Shown here: piece by piece, positions 21,575-31,941 of the stretch
Numbering within the stretch: position 1 is the stretch's first letter
Layout of the letters: every line of letters starts with the position of its first letter
From: Flaccisagitta enflata
Taxonomy: Eukaryota; Chaetognatha; Sagittoidea; Aphragmophora
Assembly (NCBI GenBank): GCA_965153355.1
Contig: OZ231128.1
Span: forward strand, 30,194,001-30,258,000
Length of the DNA stretch: 64,000 nt
Reading direction: 5' to 3'
Translations under genes and position numbers: made by a program
The notes under the pieces: generated by a model
Seen by the model: only the letters and a program-made list of their open reading frames with translations
Told to the model about the DNA's origin: nothing
Databases searched by the model: none

Positions 21575-21754
21575 TTTTTTAGTTGCGGACACGCAACTCT
21601 ATAAGAGGCTTTGTCCGTCCGTCGGTTGGTCGGTTGGTCGGTTGGTTGGTCGGTCGGTCCGTAGAGGTGATCGAGTCGAAAAGTGGGAAAACGCGCATAT
21701 CCGCCCCTGCCCACCCGTCCGCAACTGGTGGCCGTGTATCCGGCCTTGTTTTTT
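21575..21754 (+). mobile_element. Family A copy, compact and complete
   Basis: TTTTTAG plus hairpin AGTTGCGGACACGCAACT, TATAAGAGGCTTTGTCCGTC and a GGTCGGTTGGTC tandem, then CCCCTGCCCACCCGTCCGCAACTGG. The second hairpin is GGCCGTGTATCCGGCC and the end is TTGTTTTTT. At 180 bp it shows both ends with almost no core. Its right end repeats GTCCGCAACT, the inverse of the left arm. Confidence 0.85.
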
Positions 21755-22744
21755 AAACAATTGTTCATTGTAAATGGACAGACTCCATATCTTTTCTGTT
21801 CAGCAAATCATGTCTCACTTTATATAGCATATGTTTTTCTACTTTCATTGATCTTAATTCATTTAAAATGTTTAAATCTACTTCTTTATTGTTTCATTGA
21901 CATTTTCCTTCATTTTCTCCTTAAGGACCAACTTAAAACTAATTAAGAACGTTCTTAATTGAAGGCTAAAAAGTGCGTTTGAATTAAGAACAATTTAAGA
22001 ACGTTCAAGCCTTGAAACTGCTGAAAATTTAAGAACATTGAAGGCTTGCTCAAAAAATGACGTTCTTATTAAAAAAAAAAAGTGTAATGAACAAGTCTTT
22101 TATTAGAGAAAAATGGAATATCACTAAATAGTCTACTTACACTCTTTCTTGTTTTTTTTTATACGTTGAAAAAATTAGGAACAATCTAAGAGACATTTGA
22201 GCCTCAAAACGGCAAAAAATTTAAGAGAGTTAAAAAAGGATGTCTCTTATTAAAAAAATGTGGATATAAAGAAAGACAAGGATTGCCGTTGTGATTGGCA
22301 CCGAGAGAAAATAGAAGTAGGCGGTAAAGAAGATAAGGAATGAGTTTCTCGGTCTAAATTGTTTCTCCGCGCTTGTTCGCTTTCATTTCGTGTCAGAGGC
22401 ACCTGAGTTCTTTCCTCTCCTCATCCTCCTCCTTCTCCTCCTCCTCATCTTGGACTCCTCCTTCCGATGAGTTGAAGAAGCGCGCGGGAGAAAAGTGATA
22501 AAAGACGAAATGGAAAAGAAAGCCGCGCGAGAGAAAGATAAGAACTATACAAAAGAAAAAGAGTGAACAAAAAAAGAGTAGTACACAGGAAGGACAGAAG
22601 GAAGACAAAAGGGAATGAAGAGGGAAGGAAAAGTGGAAGCAATGGTTTCCCGGGGCTGCATGACGGTTCATTTTCAGGTACAGCCTATTATGATCTAGAT
22701 AAGCTCTGCTCAAAACCAATTGGCCATCACGTTCCGTTATATAC

Positions 22745-22747
<3 letters not shown>
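21755..22747. other. Intron with family D units and unique sequence
   Basis: Family D units at 21945-22080 and 22150-22260 (TTAAGAACGTTCAAGCCTTG; AGAGACATTTGAGCCTCAAA). 22260-22740 shows no element and no supported exon. Confidence 0.5.

Positions 22748-22801
<54 letters not shown>
22748..22801. repeat. (CA)n microsatellite
   Basis: About 26 units. Confidence 0.95.
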
Positions 22802-22803
<2 letters not shown>

Positions 22804-22856
22804 CAGAGATCTAAACTAACTTTAAACAAGACATGTTGTCATGTACTGTTCTGCAC

Positions 22857-23441
22857 GTGCCCACAGAGTGGAAAAAAGTTGAGTGACTATTGCCCCGAGC
22901 TTGTTTTTTAAGCTCTACTCAATATGATCAATGTGGGGAAGTGTTTTCTAGCTTTATTTAAATCATCCTTGGGGCGCTTTTTGAAAGAAAGTAAAAAATT
23001 CAAGAGTTCTAGCATGATTATTAATGAAAAATTTTACAGGTTTGTCCCACTTATATTTTGATAGCATATTGTTATCCCTCATAAAATTCCCTTAAATTTG
23101 ATCGGTCGCAAATAAATTTTATTTTTTATGCATAAAAACTATCACGGTGGCCTTGAATATGAAACTTATTTTTGTTTTTAAAACCCTATAGTGCGACTTA
23201 TCAAATAAAAGGGAATGTTATCAGAGTTATCAATATGCTGTCACGAAATAAATCAAACCAACTTACAAAATCTTTAGTGCAAAATCAAGCTAAAAATCTT
23301 GAATTTTCATTTAAAAAAAAAACAACCCAAGGATAATTTGATTAGGGCTAGAAAACACTTCCCCACATTAACCGAAGCCTAATAAAACAGGTAGGGGCAA
23401 TGGTCACTCAACTTGAACTTTTTTCCACCCTGTGGGCACCA
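22857..23441. mobile_element. Foldback element of about 585 bp
   Basis: The left arm GTGCCCACAGAGTGGAAAAA continues through CAATGTGGGGAAGTGTTTTC and CCTTGGG. The right arm is its inverse (CCCAAGG, GAAAACACTTCCCCACATT, then TTTTTTCCACCCTGTGGGCAC). Arms are about 120 bp; the centre is unique AT-rich sequence without coding. It lies in the 7-kb intron of the large gene. Confidence 0.8.
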
Positions 23442-23571
23442 GTGGTTTTTGCTGCTTATTGTTATTCATAGACTGACCCTTAGTGTGCTGCCTGATATGA
23501 GAAAATGCCTTTTAAGTTACTCAAGGGAGATGTGTTGAGGAGATGCAACAAGCAACCTAACCGATGAGATC

Positions 23572-23608
<37 letters not shown>

Positions 23609-23720
23609 CGAGAGCGAGAGCGAGAGCGAGAGCGAGAGAGAGAGAGAGAGTGAGAGAGAGAGTGAGAGCGAGGGTGAGAGTGAGAGAGATAGAGAAAGAG
23701 AGATAAACAAACAGACAGAC
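23572..23720. repeat. (GA)n/(GAGC)n repeat
   Basis: GA units, then GAGAGC hexamers and mixed GAGT/GATA units. Confidence 0.9.
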
Positions 23721-23772
23721 ACGAAGACAGACAGAGATAGAAACAAACTGTTTCTCTTGTATGCACTATGTG

Positions 23773-23891
23773 ATAGAGGCACACATTTAAACCAACACAG
23801 AAAGGAAGACGGATATACACTCTGTCCTTAATCAGTAAAGAGAGGGTATGTCCGTCTTCCTTTCTGTGTTATTCTAAATGTGTGCCTCTAT
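23773..23891. repeat. Long hairpin with 50-bp arms
   Basis: AGAGGCACACATTTAAACCA, then ACACAGAAAGGAAGACGGAT, pairs with GTCCGTCTTCCTTTCTGTGT, then TAAATGTGTGCCTCTAT. There are few mismatches and a loop of about 18 bp. Confidence 0.85.
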
Positions 23892-23904
23892 TATCTACTG
23901 CCTG

Positions 23905-24130
23905 CGAGACAAAGTTTATGAAGACATGAGGCTGAATGTTGCTAAAATCTAAGGACATTATGAATTATTATTGTAAATTGATATAATAGAAAAAGATAAA
24001 GTTATCACAATTCATATTTTCATTGACTTAACGGAACTCCAAATGAATATCAATGACATTACTATAAACATTTCAGTCTAAAATCTGCAAAAATTAAGGA
24101 CGACCTAGCCTCAGGAAGATTGTACTGGTC
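23905..24130. repeat. Family D repeats
   Basis: CATGAGGCTGAATGTTGCTA with TCTAAGGACATT, and the inverted-style AAGGACGACCTAGCCTCAGG at the other side. Confidence 0.5.
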
Positions 24131-24733
24131 TTTATAAAATGAAAAGTGTATACAGAGAAATAAAAAATGAAGAGAAAAACAGACACATGGACTGATAGTA
24201 AGATTAGAGGAAGGACAGGCAGGACGCACAGTCTAAACTGCCTGTGCGACTAAGACGAACAAACAGCCAAGCGGACAGATGTAAAACTAAGCTTTCTTAA
24301 GGCAAGATGGCGACTTCGCAGAAAATGGAAAAAAAGAAAAGAAAGAAAGAAGAGAAAAAAAAAACAGATGAAAAACCCGGAAAGACGAAGGCCAGGAATA
24401 ACAAACAAAAATGAGGCGCAGAAGGCGAGAAAAAGGCGGTAAGAAAACCTTGAAGCAAGATTAGGGAAACTGCCGACTCGTGAGATATCATCAAAACCAA
24501 ACCACCAACACGCGCATAAGAGGAAGGAAGATGAGGTAAAAAGATTTTCTCCTTTCGCCAGGTATGAAATATTCTCTCTCCTTTCGCTAGGTAGAAGATT
24601 GTTTATTCGCCCCCCCCCCCTTTCTTTTTTCCTCCTTTTCTTTAAAAAAATGGTGTCATTTTGTCCCTTTTAACTCACCCTTTCATTTGTCATGGTGAAA
24701 GACAAAAACCAGATCAACTTACAATCTAACACT

Positions 24734-24772
<39 letters not shown>

Positions 24773-25390
24773 GAGACAGACAGAGACAGAGAAAGCGAAA
24801 GAGACAGACAGAACGGGTAAAACAGTGACGGAAACAGAATGAAGACACTAAGCGACAGACAGATTAAGAGCGAGTGTACAGTCCATCAAATCCCACCCTG
24901 ATAGAAAAAACAGCACAAAACGCCTCTTTATCCCACTCAACCCACCCATCGAGTGGGCAGAAAAGCCCACACGTAGACAAAGATAGAGACAAAGACAGAG
25001 ATAGAAAATACAGACAATCGCTTCCCACGAAAGCAACTCAAGCTTGGCGAAGAAAATGAATTGTGAAGAGACTTTAAAAAAAAATGACAGAGCACCTCCA
25101 ACGTCAAAACAGAAATTGAACGATCACCTCGTTACTTCTAAAATTCATTTTCTATTTCAAAGATGAGCTTTCAAATAGACAGTAATAACGGCACAATGGA
25201 ACTTCCTGACATGCGCAGGTGCGGTGTATATGCCATATGGGTATGGGTATTGTTGGATAAAGGGTTTAAAGTTACTCCGGAATCACTGACTACGGGACCG
25301 TGTCTGTTCGTCAGTCCATCAATTTGCCTTTCATCCTTTCGTCGCGTAGGTCCATAAGTCGGTGACACTCAGCTTTTCAGCTTTCAGCTG
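24131..25390. other. Intron with scattered low-complexity sequence
   Basis: A-rich 24300-24400, C10 near 24610, (GA)n 24736-24770 with GACA units to about 24810. Unique sequence otherwise; no phase-compatible exon was found. Confidence 0.45.
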
Positions 25391-25429
25391 CTGGCCTGCC
25401 TACCCCCGACCCATCTGCAACTGATCATA

Positions 25430-25790
25430 CGTGGGCATGGACGTAGGAGACGCCACGTCCACCACGTCCATGGACGTGGTAAAAGTCGGTCCTGAAATTA
25501 CAGTTGGACTTGAATTAGGAGTGATTCTATGTTCAAAAACTTAAAATTTCTTTGAATTACAGTTTAAAAAGAGAAAATCTCAGCTGATTTTGTTTGAGAT
25601 ATATCACAAAATACCTTTAGACAGAAAGTTTTTAATCAAGAATGATGCAAAAATGTATAAAAATATAATTTTTTTTAGAGTTTTCATGTTTTACATCAGT
25701 CGGTCTTGAATCTGACTCGGTCTTGAAATGTTTAGTGGACGTGGTAAATTTCGGAGCTCCCCTACATCCATGTACGTGGGTTTGTTTTAA
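25430..25790. repeat. Imperfect inverted repeat around ACGTCCATGGACGT
   Basis: CCACGTCCATGGACGTGGTA and GTCGGTCCTGAAAT near 25460-25500 are answered by GTCGGTCTTGAATCTGACTC, GTGGACGTGGTAAATTTCGG and CATCCATGTACGTGG near 25700-25785. Probably an old foldback element. Confidence 0.5.
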
Positions 25791-26144
25791 AGATTTTAAA
25801 GCATCTGTATAAACTATATTGGGGGCGTCTTCAACATGAGAAAAGTTCGTTCTACTTTTAATGTGGTGAGTTGGACGTAATTTGAGACTCGGTTAAGATG
25901 GAGACTGAAAGCAATTTTTGATAACTTTTACCTTATCGTCGATGAAGTGATGTGCAGAGGTGATGGAAATGGATTACCGATGCTAATGAAAATGCAAGAA
26001 GAAGAAAAGGAAAAAGAAGAAGAGGAGAAAGAAAAAGAAAAGGACATAATAAAGAAAGAAAGAAAAAGAAAAAGAAAAACAGATATAAAGAGAAAAAAGA
26101 AAAAAAAAGAAAAATAAGAAAAAAAAGTAGATGAGGAAAAAAAA

Positions 26145-27686
26145 CCCAAAACATGGCCAGATGCACGGCTACTCCATTCGCGTGGGCCATATTGGAGGTC
26201 ACTAAATTTGGGCAGGAGTAGTGTTCGCAAAAGCAGTGGATTTTTTTTCTGCTAGCAGAAAGCAGAAAAAATATTTTTCTGCTAGCACTGCTAGCAGTAA
26301 AGAGCAGTACTACATATTTCTAAGGATAGCTGTGAGGGGTCCGGATGAAACACCAGTTAGAGCTCCCAAGGCTCTTGTCCTTATTCTAGATTCTTTGTTA
26401 TAAAGTAATGTTGTCCAACTCCATGTATGTGTGAACTAATGGTATGTTTTTTTACTGACCAAAAATGGTTAAATACTACAAAACAAGAGAAAGTGTAAGG
26501 GTCTTTTAACACATTTGCATCAAACAAGGCAGCAACAAGGCCAGAAACATAACACCATAGTCTTAGATAGCTTAGATGGCTGGGCAAAAAAACCACACAC
26601 AATTCAAGAGTGTTAGGAACCAATAGACCAAGCAACTGACCAACAGACAATGAGTCCTGTGTCTGCAAAAAAAAAAGAATATGGAGAGGGATGTTTAAGG
26701 AAGAAGAGAGTTTCAGTTTCAGTATCTTGCCATCAGGCGTTTTCTAGTGGTCAGCACATCACAGGAATTGAGTATTGTGTTCAAAATAAAACACAACTTT
26801 TTGATTTCTTATGATAATCTCTGCAGTGGGAGTGTTCTCTAAGAAAAGGAAGTACTTAGTACAACTTCGTGAATAAAGACTAAATCTCTGCAGTGGGAAT
26901 GTTCTTTAAGAAAAGAAAGTACTTAGTACAACTTAGTGAATGAAGACTTAACACCATTATGAGCTCCTAAGGCTCTTGTCCTCTTATAAGGTAGTTTTGT
27001 TGGTAATGTAATCCAACTTTCAAAACAATCACTTCATAATGATGGAGGAAGCCTAGATGCAATCCTTTTTTAAATGGCCTACTGTAAAAATGAATTTTTC
27101 AGCAATCATTGCAATAAGCATCTCAGCTGGACCAGATGCACATTCTGCCTTTACCAGAGTTTTTGTTGGTGTAGCTGAAAAAAGCCTTTAAAAGCTACTT
27201 ATCTAAAGGTATTTTTGTGAAGTCTTGAGTCAAATAGGAATATCTAATTTAGCATGTCTCCTTGATTCTGGCTGTACCCCATCAGTTCAAAGTACTTGTC
27301 ATGAACATCCTTTACATATGTTTATGTAGAACTAACATTTTCTGAAGATTTTTTTATCATCCAAATCAAAATAGAGAACAAAAGAAATCTTTGTAGATAC
27401 TTAATATAAATTTTTACCAGAAAACTGGACAGGAAAGTATAGATTTATCAGAATTTTCACTGCTACTTACTGCTAGCAGCTAAAAATTTTCTGCTAGCAG
27501 AGCAGTTTCAAATTACTGCTAGCAGCTCTGCTAGCAAATTGCCTGCTCGTGCGAACACTAGGCAGGAGCAGTGAAGTCAAAGAATGAAAATCATAAAAGA
27601 AAAAATAGAATGTGACCAACAAACTGATGAATGGATGGACAAATGGACGGACAAAGCGGGGTTTAGTGTCGCGTAGCAAAATAAGG
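26145..27686 (-). mobile_element. Family A copy interrupted by the hAT-like element
   Basis: Left part 26145-26218: ACATGGCCAGATGCACGGCT, ACTCC, CGCGTGGGC (an inverted right end). Right part 27561-27686: GGACGGACAAAGCGGGGTTT, AGTGTCGCGTAGCA (an inverted left end). Removing 26219-27560 and one GGCAGGAG copy leaves an ordinary copy of about 200 bp containing the family's GGGCAGGAGCAGT segment. Confidence 0.8.
26219..27560. mobile_element. Non-autonomous hAT-like element (1,342 bp)
   Basis: Terminal inverted repeat TAGTGTTCGC at both ends, subterminal CTGCTAGCAG palindromes (at least three on each side), and an exact 8-bp target duplication GGCAGGAG at 26211-26218 and 27561-27568. These three properties are diagnostic of the hAT superfamily. 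The interior has no transposase frame longer than about 95 codons and holds a direct duplication: TCTCTGCAGTGGGAGTGTTC near 26818 and TCTCTGCAGTGGGAATGTTC near 26884. Confidence 0.9.
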
Positions 27687-27864
27687 CCGGACACACAGCT
27701 ACCAAAGACGCGCGCGGGTGGGTACTGCCGTACTGGGTAGGTATGGTGATACAAAAGGCTAACATGAGCGTTTGGGGAGGAGCAATAATGCAAAAGACGC
27801 CCGAAAACGCCGGACGTACCGACGGACCGACGGACCGACAAAGCGTTAAGCACGCGACAAAAAA
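27681..27864 (-). mobile_element. Family A copy, abutting the previous one
   Basis: ATAAGGCCGGACACACAGCT, CGCGCGGGTGGGTA (inverted right end), GAGCAATAATGCAAAAGACG, then GACGGACCGACGGACCGACA and AAGCGTTAAGCACGCGACAAAAA (inverted left end with a degraded hairpin). It joins the right end of the neighbouring copy head to tail. Confidence 0.75.
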
Positions 27865-27955
27865 TGGGGAATTAGCGGAGGCGGAAGGACCAACCGAAGG
27901 ACGGACAAACTCTCTCTGATGCAAGAAATTGGTGAGAGGCAGTCTCTCATTTTAC

Positions 27956-28198
27956 CTGCGCCCTCAGAGGACGAAGAGGAAAGTGAAGAGTTTCTTTTCT
28001 TGACGTAGAGAATCGGGGAGACGACCCTCGTTTGGTCGTTCACGCGATTCGTTTGGGAAAGATGAGTGGTCGAAGTTGCTGTTGATGCCGCAGCTACTTC
28101 AAGAGCTGCTGAGGCTGCTGCTGCTGCTGCTGTCGCCGGTCCGCCGACAGCGGCCTTGGCAGAGGAGGCAGCAGATGGTGTCGATGAGTGGGGAGAAT
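27956..28198 (-). CDS. Exon of the large minus-strand gene, Ala/Ser-rich
   Basis: A 243-base exon with acceptor AAAAAATCAG and donor GGCGCAG|GTAAAA. It enters in phase 1 (completing GAT) and leaves in phase 1 (G, completed to GGT by exon 20572-20888). It reads SPHSSTPSAASSAKAAVGGP, a poly-Ala stretch, TSTTHLSQTNRVNDQTRVVS, PILYVKKRNSSLSSSSSEGA. The 7-kb intron after it holds the hAT element's host copy and a foldback. The PILYVKKR segment is the least biased part. Confidence 0.75.
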
Positions 28199-28711
28199 CT
28201 GATTTTTTTTTTGGGGGGGGGGGAGGGAGTGAGGTACAGGGTGTTTGGTTAATGAGTTTTCCTCGACATGAAGTAAAGTAAAAGAATCCCTATCATAGTA
28301 TGGCCTTGAACTGATATGGTGAAATACATTGCTTTTAGATACTTGCAGAATATTGTGGAAATTAAGTACACATGTGCAAACAGACAGCATGATGGGATTT
28401 CAAGTAAGGACAAAGCACATCCCTTGCTTTCAATCCCTTCAATTTCTTATAATATAAGGCAGATAAGATTGATAGTTGAAGCAGCTTTCCAATCTAAAGA
28501 TAGGTCAAATAATGTATGGGAGCATGGAACTTGGAAATTCATCAAAGAATTTGGATCTCTCTGTATCCATATTCTCGAGCTTCTCCTCCTCTCATTTGCC
28601 ATGATTTCGCGCTTCAGTGAGCGTGAACAAATTATTACTGTCGAACCATTTCCCATTTTCTGCCTTTTAAATGCCCTTTTTCCAGGCTGCTCTTCATAAT
28701 CATATATATGC
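28199..28711. other. Intron / unassigned
   Basis: A G11 run near 28215. An 88-codon minus-strand frame (28447-28713) and an overlapping plus-strand frame exist but have no splice support. Confidence 0.35.
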
Positions 28712-28712
28712 A

Positions 28713-28815
28713 TACAGTAAAACCCCCATATTCCCGGAATTCAAGGGAGTCAAGGGACCAATCAATTTCATCCATCAAAGCTGGATTTCCGTTATATTCA
28801 ATAATATAGTATTAA
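28713..28815. mobile_element. Half copy of the Tigger/pogo-like miniature element
   Basis: TACAGTAAAACCCCCATATT, then AGGGACCAATCAATTT and ATTTCCGTTATA mirror the internal order of 1198-1374. The right terminus is missing. Confidence 0.45.
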
Positions 28816-29163
28816 AATGACAATGTAAACCATTTTACATAGGGCCTATGCAATTTGGAAACACGACTCTGGGTGTGGCGCTACTGTTTTTGCTGATAAA
28901 GACCATCTCAGAGGTGTACCTTTGTGTGATAAAAGACAAAACTAAAAGTAATGCCAGAAATGGTCATCTCCTTAGGCATAGTATGACTTGTGACAACATT
29001 GCTTTATCAAAAAAAAGGAAGAATACTTTTCATAGTATTGAATCGTTTGAAGCAAAAACGTCGGATAAAAAGAAAAGTGATCTGCCTTAATGTACCTAGT
29101 AATCCGCCCTTTATACACATCTGTCCTTACATGATGTATCGGTTTCATCTGTTTTATGGTCAC

Positions 29164-29245
29164 CTGATTGAGGCGATGAATGGAGGAGAATTGAATCTGG
29201 GGCTCCCACTTGACAACCATCGGGAAGACTTTCATCGACGCGAGT
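29164..29245 (-). CDS. Exon of the large minus-strand gene (most upstream well supported)
   Basis: An 82-base exon with acceptor ATTTATTTTCTTCAG and donor CAATCAG|GTGACC. In phase 0 it reads TRVDESLPDGCQVGAPDSIL, LHSSPQS and leaves one base that makes GAT with exon 27956-28198, giving a smooth Ser/Pro-rich continuation. It has no start codon, so further exons lie upstream on the minus strand (higher coordinates). A second open frame exists in the same interval, but only this one matches its neighbour. Confidence 0.65.
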
Positions 29246-29835
29246 CTGAAGAAAATAAATGTAATAAAAACATTACATATGTTTGAATGAAAAGTAAATG
29301 AAAAAAATCTCAATTAATAATATAAATGAGAAATGAGGAAAATAAATGTAATAAAAACATTTGAAATGTTTGAATGGAAAGTAAATGAAAAAATCTCAAT
29401 TATAAGAAGTAAAAAAAAAATCACAATGATTGATTGAACGAGAGATAAGGGAAAAAGAAGTTATCTCGGAAAAGATCAGTAACTATCAATGTTTTTTTTT
29501 TGTTCTCGTGACAAACATATTGTTGCTCTCATTCATAGAAGGAAAACAAATGGTGATGATAGAATTGTTTGGTATTCAGCAGTCATTGTTTAGAATCAGA
29601 AAATTCGATAACAGATGGACGGACAGACGGACAAACGCAGCTTCATAAAAAATTGCTAGCACGAGCTGTCACAACTAGAATGCGGTTTTCTCAACCAGAG
29701 AGTGACACTTTCAAACTGATTTCTGCCCAGCTTAAAAGCGCGATGCCAAATATCCAATGGACGAAGTCTATTGCGTCATTTATCTTGTATTAAAGATCGT
29801 TCAAGCGACTGATTGGCAATTACACGTGATAGCCT
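29246..29835. other. Unassigned; local duplication
   Basis: AAATAAATGTAATAAAAACA is duplicated about 75 bp apart (29258, 29338) together with GTTTGAATG(A/G)AAAGTAAATG. A short GGACGGACAGACGG fragment of family A lies at 29618. Confidence 0.5.
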
Positions 29836-29839
29836 CCTG

Positions 29840-30460
29840 TCATTTGCTGCGGCATCTTTCTCATCTGCGCCTGTCATCTGCAGCGGCATCTCTCTCATCT
29901 GCGCTGTCATCTGAAGCGGCATATCTTTTATATGCACTGTAATCTGCAGCGGCATCTTTCTTATCTGCGCTGTCATCTGCAGCAGGATCTCTCTCATCTG
30001 CGCCTGTCATCTGCAGTGGCATCTCTCTCATCTGCGCCTGTCATCTGCAGCGGCATAATTCTCATCTGCGCTATCATCTGCAGCGGTATCTCTCTCATCT
30101 GCACTGTCATCTGCAGCGGCATCTCTCTCATCTGCGCCTGTCATCTGCAGTGGCATCTCTCATCTGCGCTGTCATCTGCTGCGGCATCTCTTTTATCTGC
30201 GCCTGTCATCTGCAGCGGCATCTCTCTCATCTGCGCCGTCATCTGCAGCGGGATCTCTCTCATCTGCACCTGTCATCTGCAGCGGCATCTTTCTCATCTG
30301 CGCTGTCATCTGGAGCGGCATCTTTTTCATCTGCGCTGTCATCAGCAGCGGCATCCCTCTCATCCGCGCCTCTCATCTGCTACGGCATCTCTTTTATCTG
30401 CGCCTGTCATCTGCAGCGGCATCTTTCTCATCTGCGCCGCCATATGCAACGTCATTTGAC
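29840..30460. repeat. 33-34 bp minisatellite, about 18 copies
   Basis: The unit is built on CATCTGCAGCGGCATCTCTC + TCATCTGCGCTGT. Variants alternate 'gcctgt' and 'gctgt', shifting the unit between 34 and 33 bp. Long open frames on both strands come from the repeat. Confidence 0.9.
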
Positions 30461-30820
30461 GCGGCGTCTGCGAGACGGCCAACGCGCAAATCGAGAAAGA
30501 TGAGGAATGGATTTTTGTGTTAGATCCATTAATTTCGCCGAAATTGGGGGCGAATATAAGGAATATGAGGGGAAAAAATCTCTTCCTTCGTTTTTCTTTC
30601 GATTCGCTTTCAGACGCTGTCAAGACTCAAGACGCTGTCAGATGCAGAAAACGAATCAAGCTTGCTGAAAGAACAAAGTCATCGAGTCATCGCGATGCGT
30701 CACTCGCTTAATTGTTGATGTGCGTAAAGTTGATTACGCTGGTAACGAATGGATAGATGAGCGTGAACAAATGTATTAACGGACAGGCAACCTGACAATC
30801 TGTATGTAGTATAATCGTCT

Positions 30821-30825
<5 letters not shown>
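30461..30825. other. Unassigned
   Basis: On the minus strand TTGTTCTTTCAG at about 30670 is a good acceptor followed by a short Ser/Asp-rich frame (KLDSFSASDSVLSLDSV). No convincing donor follows. Confidence 0.3.
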
Positions 30826-30900
<75 letters not shown>

Positions 30901-30940
30901 GCCCTCTCTCTCCCTGTCCTCTCTCTCCCTACCCTCTCTT
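30826..30940. repeat. (CT)n microsatellite with CCCTGCC units
   Basis: About 36 CT units, then CTCTCTCCCTGCCCTCTCTC repeats. Confidence 0.95.
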
Positions 30941-31395
30941 GCAATGTATCTGACCTTGTTAGTTTACACTTTACAGCCTGAACCTAGTAGTGATGAAACG
31001 ACGGCCATGATTTGAACGGTAATGCAGTTTGGCACAGCTCCTGCAATACGGCTACACATGCAGTGTAACCAGGGGTGCCTTCAAAGATTTCCAGTCAAAA
31101 CAATAGCTAGGACTGCGGAATATTTATGTTATGTGCAAGATAGATTATCTTCAAAATCACTATACACATTTACGATGCGGGATATCCCGGGATATTTGAA
31201 CAACTTAAAACATCATCTACGAAAGACATGTTGGGCAGTATTTTGATAGGGAGTCACAGTTTGCTGCTGTTATATCCAGTTGCAATAACAAAATAGATAA
31301 TATAGTGATGTATCGCAGGGGTGTTCAGACATAAATAACCTCTCAATGATGACTGCAGTATGCAAATTGATCCATCTCTCTTTTTGAGTTTTTTT

Positions 31396-31399
<4 letters not shown>

Positions 31400-31432
<33 letters not shown>

Positions 31433-31504
31433 GAATTACGATTGATATTTCACGCCTAATAACTGTCCGTCTGAACTGGCTATACTTCGAGAAATATCAA
31501 GAAA

Positions 31505-31583
<79 letters not shown>
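31400..31583. repeat. Two (GA)n microsatellites
   Basis: About 15 units at 31400-31430 and about 38 units at 31507-31583. Confidence 0.95.
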
Positions 31584-31588
<5 letters not shown>

Positions 31589-31630
31589 GCTTTTCGCCAA
31601 GTTTTTCCTCTTCTGTTTTGAACATTTATC

Positions 31631-31850
31631 TTTTTTCAGTCGTGTGCACGCAATTCTATTACCCGCTATGTCGGCTGGTCTGTCGGTTGGTTGGTCAGTC
31701 GGTCAGCCAGTTGGTAATACTCAGGTTTTTGGCGTTTTTTGCAATACTGCTCCTGCCCAAATGCTTGGTTGGCTTTTTTTATTACTACCCTTGCCCACCC
31801 GCACGCGACTTCTGTAGCCGTGTATGAGTTTGTATCTGGCCTTGTTTTTA
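31631..31850 (+). mobile_element. Family A copy
   Basis: TTTTTTCAGTCGTGTGCACGC, CGGTTGGTTGGTCAGTCGG, CTGCTCCTGCCCAAATGC, then TTGCCCACCCGCACGCGACT, TAGCCGTGTATGAG and TCTGGCCTTGTTTTTA. Confidence 0.8.
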
Positions 31851-31941
31851 TGAGAAATGAGTTTGAAAGAAGCTCAATATTTGAGTGCCAAAATGAATTT
31901 GATAAAAGTATACAACTACTATACATAGTGAAACTTAGGTA

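Noticed and set aside
24730-24745. Possible 9-bp microexon between CTGTCAG and GTAAGT on the minus strand
   Set aside because: It would not correct any phase, and the acceptor-like sequence is just the end of a microsatellite.
25930-25980. 51-bp minus-strand exon (acceptor TTTTCATTAG, donor GATAAG|GTAAAA)
   Set aside because: Entered in the phase left by exon 27956-28198 it hits a stop, while exons 27956-28198 and 20572-20888 join perfectly without it.
26381-26668. 95-codon minus-strand frame inside the hAT-like element as a transposase remnant
   Set aside because: No hAT dimerisation or RNase H motif is visible and the length is within chance for this composition.
28066-28281. Plus-strand Ala-rich frame
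   Set aside because: Antisense shadow of the Ala/Ser exon 27956-28198.
29850-30460. Regularly spaced repeats as a CRISPR array
   Set aside because: Contiguous 33-34 bp units without unique spacers, in a eukaryotic context; it is a minisatellite.
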